Source of the DNA: Clostridiales bacterium
GTDB lineage: Bacteria > Bacillota > Clostridia > Tissierellales > Dethiosulfatibacteraceae
Reading direction: 5' to 3'
DNA length: 9,483 nucleotides
NCBI GenBank assembly: GCA_003539375.1
Contig: DPPH01000260.1
Span: forward strand, 1,355 to 10,837
Shown here in pieces: positions 1 to 5,662 of the stretch. Below the pieces are notes generated by a model. It worked only from the letters and a program-made list of their open reading frames with translations, was not told the DNA's origin and searched no databases. Position 1 is the stretch's first letter; the number at the start of each line of letters is the position of its first letter. The translations under genes were made by a program, and so were the position numbers.

Positions 1-1
1 C

Positions 2-59
2 TCTTGGGAAAGCTTTGCATGAGCCCTGCCTATAATTGTTTGCAATTAGGGCTAGGGCT
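2..59 (+). repeat. Dispersed stem-loop element, copy A
   Basis: This copy starts with the 13-nt block TCTTGGGAAAGCT (2-14) and ends with GCTAGGGCT (51-59). Between them, AGCCCTGC (22-29) pairs with 51-59 in an 8-bp stem with one unpaired T at 53, and an apical hairpin (AATTG, loop, CAATT) lies inside. A second copy lies in inverted orientation at 885-941, with the end blocks conserved and the apical hairpin replaced by a different but still paired sequence. The element may start upstream of the window. I do not recognise the family; a MITE/REP-like element or a structured RNA are both possible. Confidence 0.55.
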
Positions 60-97
60 TCAGATAGCAGAACGATGGCCTAACGATAGTTTATAAT

Positions 98-139
98 AAG
101 ATCCCTCGAGTGTTAGATAATAGGATATTCTCGGGATGA
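98..139 (+). repeat. 42-bp palindromic dispersed repeat, copy A
   Basis: This 42-bp segment matches 996-1037 at 39 of 42 positions. It has imperfect terminal complementarity (ATCCC near the start, GGGAT near the end) and ends in GGATGA. Endings of the type CTCAGGATGAC or CTGAATGAC are common in short intergenic palindromes of Clostridia (recalled family knowledge). A second, shorter palindrome of the same style (TTCGGCT with AGCC...GAATGAC) follows directly at about 144-170. Confidence 0.6.
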
Positions 140-190
140 TTAGGTTCTTCGGCTAAAGCCTCTGAATGACAAGAAAATATGAGCTCTACA

Positions 191-234
191 TGACAAAAAT
201 GGCGTAAAAAAACCTGAGACTTTTACATCTCAGG
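191..234. repeat. 44-bp direct repeat containing a terminator, left copy
   Basis: TGACAAAAATGGCGT, a run of seven A and the 22-nt hairpin CCTGAGA/TCTCAGG recur at 1159-1201 with a single base missing from the A run. The left copy lies just after the toxin stop codon and the right copy downstream of the surface-protein gene, so a 968-bp segment containing the whole toxin-antitoxin cassette is framed by direct repeats. Confidence 0.8.
206..234 (-). terminator. Rho-independent terminator of the toxin-antitoxin operon
   Basis: Read on the minus strand, a perfect 7-bp stem (CCTGAGA/TCTCAGG, 213-219 with 228-234) and an 8-nt loop are followed by seven T (206-212). It begins three bases after the toxin stop codon. 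The same hairpin terminates the surface-protein operon at 1174-1201. Confidence 0.85.
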
Positions 235-237
235 GTT

Positions 238-507
238 CTAGTATTTCTGTAAGATATCATGCCGACCAATATCTAATAATATTATTATTTCATTATTATG
301 ATAGCTCCAAATAATTCTTATATCCATATTTACACTGCATTCAAATAACCCATCTGTTCCTTTTATTTTTTTAGTTCTTAATGATGGATGCATTAGATCT
401 AAAGATAATATTTTGATTTTCTTTTTTATAATTTCTTTATCTTTTTCACTAAATTTTTTATAATTCTTCTTAAATCTATTCGTGTAAGTAATTTTCATTT
501 TACTCAT
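238..507 (-). CDS. RelE/YafQ-like type II toxin (putative mRNA interferase)
   Basis: This 89-residue basic protein has the size and layout of RelE-superfamily toxins, which cleave mRNA at the ribosome or, in the ParE branch, act on gyrase. Visible signs are a lysine-rich N-terminal helical part, HPSLRTKKIKG at 40-50, a central strand with FECSVNMDIRIIW at 55-67, and the C-terminal GRHDILQKY at 81-89, which resembles the G.HD..Y ending of RelE-like toxins. The antitoxin gene lies immediately upstream and overlaps it by 8 bp. The fourth codon is also ATG (496-498) and has GGATGAG just upstream, so translation may start there and remove the overlap. A terminator follows the stop directly. The toxin class is well supported; the exact target is not. 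Confidence 0.85.
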   Translation of the reverse strand: MSKMKITYTNRFKKNYKKFSEKDKEIIKKKIKILSLDLMHPSLRTKKIKGTDGLFECSVNMDIRIIWSYHNNEIIILLDIGRHDILQKY

Positions 508-772
508 CCAGATTAGAGTCTAATGATTTGATTAATTCATCTACATCATCATATATATTTTCTTTTTCACCTTTTTCTATTTTTTCCTTGATATATGATA
601 TTTCTTGTTTTAGGTCATTTATATATTCTTTTGGATATACGGCTACCGGTACTAGGAATATCCCTCCATCTTTTTCTACTATTTCTAATTTATCTCCTTC
701 TTTAAGGTTTAATTTTTTTATTATGCTTTTTGGTACTGTGATTTGAGATTTCTTTCTTAATTCTATAAGCAT
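500..772 (-). CDS. AbrB/MazE-family antitoxin
   Basis: This 90-residue protein starts with a swapped-hairpin AbrB/MazE DNA-binding domain (residues 1-45): LRKKSQITVPKSI at 5-17, LKEGDKLEI at 23-31 and a closing strand IFLVPV at 38-43. Residues 46-90 are charged, mostly acidic towards the end (DDVDEL, SNLDE), as expected for the flexible tail that wraps the toxin. It is the first gene of a two-gene operon. GAGGTG lies about 7 nt before the ATG, and a TTGCTT/TATAAT promoter lies upstream at 821-849. Antitoxins of this type usually repress their own promoter, so autoregulation is likely but no operator is assigned. An AbrB-type antitoxin with a RelE-type toxin is a mixed pairing compared with the textbook MazEF and RelBE systems. 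Confidence 0.85.
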   Translation of the reverse strand: MLIELRKKSQITVPKSIIKKLNLKEGDKLEIVEKDGGIFLVPVAVYPKEYINDLKQEISYIKEKIEKGEKENIYDDVDELIKSLDSNLDE

Positions 773-820
773 TTCTACACCTCTTTTTCCTATTTTCTGA
801 ATTTCTTACTTTCTTATTTT

Positions 821-849
821 ATTATACTATTTTTGTCATAGCTAAGCAA
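821..849 (-). promoter_or_regulatory. Sigma-A-type promoter of the antitoxin-toxin operon
   Basis: On the minus strand, TTGCTT (844-849) and TATAAT (821-826) are separated by exactly 17 bp. The antitoxin start codon lies about 49 bp downstream of the -10. The -35 overlaps the edge of the repeat-rich segment. Confidence 0.6.
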
Positions 850-884
850 GAGGGAATAGTTCCTGACATTCAGAACAAAGTTGT

Positions 885-941
885 AGTCCTAGCACTATTT
901 GATGAAAATAGATGCAGGTCTCACGAATAGCTTTCCCAAGA
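885..941 (-). repeat. Dispersed stem-loop element, copy B (inverted)
   Basis: On the minus strand this reads TCTTGGGAAAGCT (941-929), a 15-nt block matching copy A at 11 positions, a hairpin CTATTT/AAATAG (911-906 and 900-895 on the plus strand), then GCTAGGACT (893-885). The basal stem keeps the same single bulged T as copy A. The apical stem has a wholly different sequence but stays paired, which points to selection on structure. Confidence 0.55.
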
Positions 942-995
942 AACTGTAAGTCGATTGGCGAGAAAGCGTCTTTGGAAGAATCTTAGCAACTAAAC

Positions 996-1037
996 AAGAT
1001 CCCTCAAGTGTTAGATAATAGGCTATTCTCAGGATGA
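996..1037 (+). repeat. 42-bp palindromic dispersed repeat, copy B
   Basis: This copy matches 98-139 with three substitutions and the same orientation. It ends in CTCAGGATGACA, the usual ending of such intergenic palindromes in Clostridia (recalled). Together with the shared downstream AAGCCTCTG and terminator modules, it shows that the flanks on both sides of the toxin-antitoxin pair descend from one duplicated segment. Confidence 0.6.
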
Positions 1038-1053
1038 CAATATTTCTAAAGTT

Positions 1054-1114
1054 GGAATGTTGGTTAGGGGAATGTTGGTTAGGGGAATGTTGGTTAGTTG
1101 GAAAGTTGGTTAGG
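1054..1114 (+). repeat. 15-bp tandem repeat, three units plus a diverged fourth
   Basis: GGAATGTTGGTTAGG occurs at 1054-1068 and 1069-1083, then with one change at 1084-1098, followed by a diverged 16-bp unit at 1099-1114. The array interrupts the right-hand copy of the duplicated flank; the left copy has no counterpart. It is probably a variable-number repeat born by slippage. Confidence 0.85.
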
Positions 1115-1158
1115 AAGCCTCTGCGAATAAATCTTAAAGACTTTTCAATTCCTCAGAG

Positions 1159-1201
1159 TGACAAAAATGGCGTAAAAAACCTGAGACTTTTACATCTCAG
1201 G
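1159..1201. repeat. 43-bp direct repeat containing a terminator, right copy
   Basis: Apart from one A fewer in the homopolymer, this segment is identical to 191-234. It carries the terminator of the surface-protein operon. Recombination between the two copies would excise the toxin-antitoxin cassette and leave one terminator. Confidence 0.8.
1174..1201 (-). terminator. Rho-independent terminator of the surface-protein operon
   Basis: On the minus strand, a perfect 7-bp stem CCTGAGA/TCTCAGG (1180-1186 with 1195-1201) is followed by six T (1174-1179). It lies about 95 nt beyond the surface-protein stop codon, so the 11-bp array at 1205-1303 is transcribed into the 3' untranslated region. Confidence 0.85.
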
Positions 1202-1204
1202 CTT

Positions 1205-1303
1205 ATTGTTTTACTACAGTTTATCTATAGTTATCCAACTGTTTAACAACTGTATTACTATCGTTGTTCTACTGTTTCGCAATTGTTATACTATTGTTAC
1301 TTA
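1205..1303. repeat. Degenerate 11-bp tandem array, nine units
   Basis: With strict 11-bp phasing from 1205 to 1303, nine units fit the consensus ACTGTTTTACT (plus strand) or AGTAAAACAGT (minus strand). A at position 1 and G and T at positions 4 and 5 are kept in all nine. The best units match at 9-10 of 11 positions (1205-1215, 1238-1248, 1249-1259, 1282-1292) and the last (1293-1303) at only five. The array fills the space between the terminator and the surface gene and runs over its stop codon. Confidence 0.7.
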
Positions 1304-4300
1304 CGTTTCTTAGTGAAGAATACTCCAAGTCCTGATACTAGGGCTCCTAGTCCGAAGAATATATCGGTAGGTGCAACTCCTGTATCCGGTACATCTAATG
1401 GTACTGGTTCTTCAACAAATACTGTATCGTCCGCTTCTACTGTTCCGGTTTCAGTATTTGAAGCTGTTGCAGTGTTTGTAAATGGTCCAGGTATATCTGG
1501 TGCTTCTACCATTACTGTGAACTCTTCTGATTCTCCTGGTTCTAATTGGTCTATTACTGCTTCAAAGTCTACCATGTCATCTTCTACTAAGATGTTTTCA
1601 AGGATTTCATCTCCTGTGTTTGTTACTACTATGGTAAATTCTACCATGTCACCGGAGAATATATCTCCTTCAACTACTGCTGTTTTTTCTATTTCTAATT
1701 CGTAGGTTCCTGGTACTCCTTCTGGTATATCTTCTACAGTTACTATTTCTGTAGCTTCTTCTGTACCTGCTCTGTCGTCTTCTGCTGTAGCTGTATTAGT
1801 AAGGTCTCCTACGTCTGATTGTTGTGCTACGTATATGGTTTCGAATTCTTCTGTTTCTCCAGGGCTTAGTGAATCTATTGTTTCTTCTAAGCCTGTCATT
1901 TCATCTATTACTTCTATATTTGTAAGAGTTGTATTTCCTGTGTTTTCTACAGTGATTGTGTATTCTATTGTATCTCCTACTTCGTAGAAGTCTCCATCTG
2001 CTTCTTTGTCTATGGTCATTCTGTAGGTGTTTGTTCTTGTAGGTCTTCTGTTTACGTCTACTGTAGCACTGTCTTCTACCATCATGTATCCTTCAGTTTC
2101 TATTCCGTATTCTGCTACTGCTGTGTTAACTCGTTCACCAGTAGTACTGTAGGATGTGGTAAGTGTAAAGGTTTCTGTTTCTCCTACTTCTAGAAGGTCT
2201 ATCATTTCTTCAAAATCTAGAAGTTCATCAGTTACCCAAACATATTCTAAGTCTATATTACCGTTGTTTGTTACACTTATGGTATATGTTACGTCTTCAT
2301 TTACGTATACTGAAGAATCATCAACTGTTTTATTTATAGTCATTGATGGTCTATCAGGTATAGGTACTGTATTTGTTAATGTAATATCTTTGTGTTCTCC
2401 AGGTTCAATTGTGAAGGTGTATGGTGCTGGTAAAATGTATCCTTGAATTTCTGGATTTTCAGCAATTGTATATGTGCCTGCCATTAATCCTATTGTTTCA
2501 GGTTCAAGTATACTTACACTAGTTTCTGCTTCTATGTATTCTTCTTCATATATTACTTCATCGCCTTTGTATACTCTAAACTCAAATGGCATTTCTGATT
2601 GCTGTCCAACAATCTCTTTGTATACTGTAATACTTCCATACTCTTCATTCATGAAAGGATTTGCCCAGTATGTTTCTTCGCTATTAGCAGCGCTACCTAC
2701 CTTTATCTGGTAAGCTAAGTGAGATCTCATTGGCATATTCTCAGATGTCCAGTACATTACTGACTCCCCTTCTAATGTGAATCCTTCTGATAAATCATAT
2801 CCATTTAACCATAATACATCTATTCCTGCAGTATCGCCTACTGCTACTGATGTACCATCCAATGGAGTATCATTTAGTACTAAGTTGTTTATCATTACAC
2901 CAGTGTCAGTCTTAGTTGCTCTCGTTCTAATCATTATATCTGTAATGTCATCAACACTTTCTGGTACGTATGTTAATGTTTCACTGCCAACTGTATATGT
3001 TACAGTAGTTCCATCAAAATCTAGAGTAAATGGTACTGGTACTCCATTGTTGCTCCAGTCAAAGTTTCTGAATTCATCTTTGACATCGTATGGTGGGGTT
3101 GTGTGAATGTTTAACTCATGTTCTGCATTACCACTTAAGTCGCCTATTCTACCTTCTGCAACAAATTCTACATTTGCATCTGGCATTATCTGCGTTAACT
3201 CATTGTCTCCAGGTAGGTTGTAATACCCTTCTTCAACATCTCCTGAACCTTCTATTACTACTGTTTGAGATATTGGAGTTTGGTTAAACCATCCTTCCTG
3301 CATTACTTCTTTAACTACATATGTGCCTTCTGCAAGTCCGGTAAATTCGAAGATCCCGTCTTCATTTGTTGTAGTTGTACCAAGAAGTTCTTCTCCTGTT
3401 TCATCGTATAATTCTATAGTCCATTCTTCAATAGGATTTTCATAACTATCAAGTTTGTATCCTTTAATTGTATTTCCATCATATTCATATTGAATTCGTT
3501 CGTTTTCAATCATTTTATTTAAAACGCCCACTTCATTATTGTATAAAGGCATTCCTACATCTTGATCTGTTACGTAGTTAGTTTGCCAAGGTTCTATAGT
3601 TACATCTGCGCTAAACTCACTGGTGAATCCATCAGGTACAGTTTCTGATAATGTGTAGTTGCCTGCTGGTACTCCTATGAAAAGTATAGTTCCATACTCA
3701 TTGGTAGTTCCTGTGAATGTTCCACCATCTCCTGTAAGGGTAAAGTCTACTCCTTCGTGAACTGCTCCATCTAGTCTGTAGATGTTTTTGGTAAGAAGTA
3801 AATTTCCTCTAGGAATGTAGTAATCATTTGTAAATGTAACTTCTGTACCATTTTCAATTACGGTTACATCTTTACTTGCTTCCACTGGTTCCCAGTCACC
3901 ATAATTTACTTCTGTAACTGTATAGTCTCCAATAGGAAGTGTGATTTCTCCAGGATTATTTTTACTTGCAAATACAGTTTGTCCGTCAACTTCGAACTCA
4001 AATGGTTCATCGCTTGATTCCTGAACTTCACCATCAATTTTTACAATTTTCTTTATTGTTAATACACCGTATTTAGTATCTACAGAATCTATGCTAACTG
4101 TCTCACTGTCTTGAACGTCATCAGCCATATCGTCTGTTGCTGTAGCTATATTTTTTAAATTTCCTAAATCATCTTCAGTTGCTGTATAACTTCCAGTGAA
4201 TACTTCAGAAGTTGCTAAAGGATCTAAAGAAGTAATTGTTTCATCTAAACCAATCATTGAATCTACTACTTGTATATTTGTAAGGGTTTGATTGCCTGTG

Positions 4301-5274
4301 TTAGTTACAGTAACTCCGTAGTTTATTGTGTCACCTGGATGATATGGTCCTGTACTTGTTACAGTTTTATCTATAGTCATACTGTAAACAGGTGCTTCGG
4401 TAATCACTACTATTGCATCATCTGAAACTTGACCAGCTTCTGTATGTGTTGCTATCGCTGTATTTGTATAGGTCCCTGCTGTATTATAAGTTTCATATAA
4501 TTTTATTTCATGACTTCCACCTATTGGTATATCTACTTCCGTTTCTGTGTACCCTAGGTTAGTATCTTCAATTGTTACATCTTCTAAATCTACATTACCT
4601 ACATTTGTAACAGTAATAGTATACTCAACAGTTTCTCCTGTATATGCTTCTGTTGGATTTGCAACTTTTGTAATCTCCATGCTATAGTCTAATTCTTGTG
4701 GGTCAATTGTAAAGGGAAGTTCGTTGTTAGCTTCTACATATTCTGCATGTAATGTACTACCTGGCCAATAACTTGCTCCTTCTACAATAGGACTTCCATC
4801 ATAAAGGCTAGTCCCTCCGCTTATACTTGGGTGTGCATATGCATAAATAGAGTAACCATTTATATCTCCGGTTATAGTTATTTCATATTCTAATCTATCA
4901 ATATTCTGATCATTAACTAAATTTGGTCCAGAAACTGAAATAGCAACCTCTGTGGTCGGGGTTACATCATCTATACTGTCTTCTGAAGTTTGGGCTACAA
5001 ACCATCCAGAAGCATTATCAAATCCAATTGCATCTTTATTACTTCTTTTATATTCAAATGCGACTGTTAAGGTTGTAGCGCCATCTTCAGGTACTACTTG
5101 TATAGGGATTTGATCTCCTTCATTCCAGCCTGTAATATTGCTGTTTTGCCATCCCGTACCAGGTTCCCATGCATATACTTTAGAATCCGTTGGTACATTA
5201 CCAAATGCAAATGTAAAACTTCCTAAAACTAGCACCATGGCTAGTGTTAATGCTAATAATTTTCTGACTCTCAT
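1297..5274 (-). CDS. Large secreted, wall-anchored DUF11/SpaA-type surface protein
   Basis: This 1325-residue acidic protein has a signal peptide (1-25, MRVRK then a hydrophobic core) and a C-terminal sorting signal: VPDTG at 1295-1299, a hydrophobic segment about 1303-1320, and the tail KKRK. It should be exported and linked to peptidoglycan by a sortase not encoded here. Domains in order: a unique N-terminal region (26-193); two DUF11-like Ig-fold repeats (196-294, 297-395); a prealbumin-like domain (402-486); two SpaA/Cna-B-like domains (488-577, 601-688); a non-repetitive region (695-863) that may be a choice-of-anchor-type domain; another prealbumin-like domain (878-971); three DUF11-like repeats (976-1076, 1084-1182, 1190-1288). 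I see no cysteine; Cna-B-type domains often form Lys-Asn isopeptide bonds instead. AAGGAGGA (5281-5288) lies 6 nt before the ATG. It follows the 80-aa gene by 61 bp, probably as one operon. The role as adhesin or stalk is inferred. Confidence 0.9.
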   Translation of the reverse strand: MRVRKLLALTLAMVLVLGSFTFAFGNVPTDSKVYAWEPGTGWQNSNITGWNEGDQIPIQVVPEDGATTLTVAFEYKRSNKDAIGFDNASGWFVAQTSEDSIDDVTPTTEVAISVSGPNLVNDQNIDRLEYEITITGDINGYSIYAYAHPSISGGTSLYDGSPIVEGASYWPGSTLHAEYVEANNELPFTIDPQELDYSMEITKVANPTEAYTGETVEYTITVTNVGNVDLEDVTIEDTNLGYTETEVDIPIGGSHEIKLYETYNTAGTYTNTAIATHTEAGQVSDDAIVVITEAPVYSMTIDKTVTSTGPYHPGDTINYGVTVTNTGNQTLTNIQVVDSMIGLDETITSLDPLATSEVFTGSYTATEDDLGNLKNIATATDDMADDVQDSETVSIDSVDTKYGVLTIKKIVKIDGEVQESSDEPFEFEVDGQTVFASKNNPGEITLPIGDYTVTEVNYGDWEPVEASKDVTVIENGTEVTFTNDYYIPRGNLLLTKNIYRLDGAVHEGVDFTLTGDGGTFTGTTNEYGTILFIGVPAGNYTLSETVPDGFTSEFSADVTIEPWQTNYVTDQDVGMPLYNNEVGVLNKMIENERIQYEYDGNTIKGYKLDSYENPIEEWTIELYDETGEELLGTTTTNEDGIFEFTGLAEGTYVVKEVMQEGWFNQTPISQTVVIEGSGDVEEGYYNLPGDNELTQIMPDANVEFVAEGRIGDLSGNAEHELNIHTTPPYDVKDEFRNFDWSNNGVPVPFTLDFDGTTVTYTVGSETLTYVPESVDDITDIMIRTRATKTDTGVMINNLVLNDTPLDGTSVAVGDTAGIDVLWLNGYDLSEGFTLEGESVMYWTSENMPMRSHLAYQIKVGSAANSEETYWANPFMNEEYGSITVYKEIVGQQSEMPFEFRVYKGDEVIYEEEYIEAETSVSILEPETIGLMAGTYTIAENPEIQGYILPAPYTFTIEPGEHKDITLTNTVPIPDRPSMTINKTVDDSSVYVNEDVTYTISVTNNGNIDLEYVWVTDELLDFEEMIDLLEVGETETFTLTTSYSTTGERVNTAVAEYGIETEGYMMVEDSATVDVNRRPTRTNTYRMTIDKEADGDFYEVGDTIEYTITVENTGNTTLTNIEVIDEMTGLEETIDSLSPGETEEFETIYVAQQSDVGDLTNTATAEDDRAGTEEATEIVTVEDIPEGVPGTYELEIEKTAVVEGDIFSGDMVEFTIVVTNTGDEILENILVEDDMVDFEAVIDQLEPGESEEFTVMVEAPDIPGPFTNTATASNTETGTVEADDTVFVEEPVPLDVPDTGVAPTDIFFGLGALVSGLGVFFTKKRK

Positions 5275-5335
5275 TTTTCTTCCTCCTTTTCTTATTTTCT
5301 AAGTTATTTAATATAATATATTTCCCGTTATGTAT

Positions 5336-5578
5336 TTACTCGTTGTTTGATAATTTTTCCAATACCTCTATTTTTCCTTCACTACCTCCCCAGGTTCTTA
5401 GTTCTTTTTTGTCTATGTTTTCCGTTATAAGCATCATCATTTCCATCATGCTTCTAAAGTTTACTATTTTGTTTTCTTCCAGCCAGTGTATCGTTCCTTG
5501 GATACTGCTGTTTTGCTGGTATTTGATTTTTACCAGGAAGGATGATCCTCTGATATTTTTTTCTTTTTCTTTAACCAT
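5336..5578 (-). CDS. Small conserved-type protein of unknown function, first gene of the surface operon
   Basis: This 80-residue protein has no signal peptide or membrane segment. Its middle has a recognisable pattern: FLVKIKYQQNSSIQGTIHWL at 14-33, then NFRSMMEMMMLI at 40-51. I recall similar small proteins (Q.N..WQG.I.WLE....FRS..E...LI) near surface-protein genes in Clostridia, but cannot name a function. AAAGGAG sits about 9 nt before the ATG. The gene is directly downstream of the repeat-type promoter at 5629-5662, and the surface-protein gene follows after 61 bp with no terminator, so the two are probably co-transcribed. A regulatory or assembly role for the surface protein is possible, but this rests on context only. 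Confidence 0.75.
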   Translation of the reverse strand: MVKEKEKNIRGSSFLVKIKYQQNSSIQGTIHWLEENKIVNFRSMMEMMMLITENIDKKELRTWGGSEGKIEVLEKLSNNE

Positions 5579-5628
5579 ACCTTCAACTCCTTTTTCAAAA
5601 AATATACTACCGGCTGATTCTTTATCTA

Positions 5629-5662
5629 ATTATATAAGTTTCTGATTACATTTTGATTACAT
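5629..5662 (-). promoter_or_regulatory. SARP-type activator-dependent promoter of the small-ORF/surface operon (P1)
   Basis: On the minus strand, two tandem 11-bp repeats, ATGTAATCAAA (5662-5652) and ATGTAATCAGA (5651-5641), are followed by a perfect -10 TATAAT (5634-5629). From the end of the conserved ATGTAATCA of the second repeat to the -10 is 8 nt. No good -35 hexamer exists at 17 bp (ATCAAA). Direct repeats with 11-bp pitch placed 8 bp before the -10 are the known layout of SARP activator sites. The first repeat overlaps the last codon and TAA stop of the upstream cyclic-di-GMP gene. The predicted leader is about 43 nt. Confidence 0.7.

Larger units (their letters stand above)
773..1296. 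other. Gene-free repeat island between the toxin-antitoxin pair and the surface gene
   Basis: I see no credible coding region here. The stretch holds the antitoxin promoter, the inverted stem-loop element (885-941), a 42-bp palindromic repeat (996-1037), a 15-bp tandem repeat (1054-1114), a further imperfect palindrome of the TGAC-ending type (about 1117-1162), the surface-operon terminator (1174-1201) and most of an 11-bp tandem array (1205-1303). GCTAAG at 841-846 and CTTAGC at 982-987 form a short inverted pair that could bound a small element. Confidence 0.6.

Noticed and set aside
98..1037. Insertion sequence ends around the toxin-antitoxin genes
   Set aside because: No transposase or remnant is seen, and the 42-bp repeats are in direct orientation with internal palindromes, which fits dispersed REP-like repeats better than IS termini.
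98..1037. Compensatory changes between the two 42-bp palindromes
   Set aside because: Two of the three differences are G to A in both arms, but pairing gets weaker rather than being kept in copy B, so this is not real covariation.
1034..1246. Plus-strand open frame of 70 codons
   Set aside because: It is made by the 15-bp tandem repeat and runs through the terminator and 11-bp array. It has no ribosome binding site and no protein-like composition.
1054..1303. CRISPR array
   Set aside because: The repeats are 15 and 11 bp, directly tandem without spacers, and no cas genes are present.
1283..1705. Plus-strand open frame of 140 codons rich in Ser and Thr
   Set aside because: It is antisense to the surface-protein C-terminus, and its Ser/Thr composition is the mirror of Asp/Glu/Thr/Val codons. 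The other plus-strand frames between 2156 and 3287 are similar shadows.
5579..5640. Cyclic-di-GMP riboswitch in the leader of the small ORF
   Set aside because: The leader from the predicted start site is about 43 nt and lacks the conserved GEMM-I or GEMM-II elements. The leader at 7100-7140 is likewise too short.
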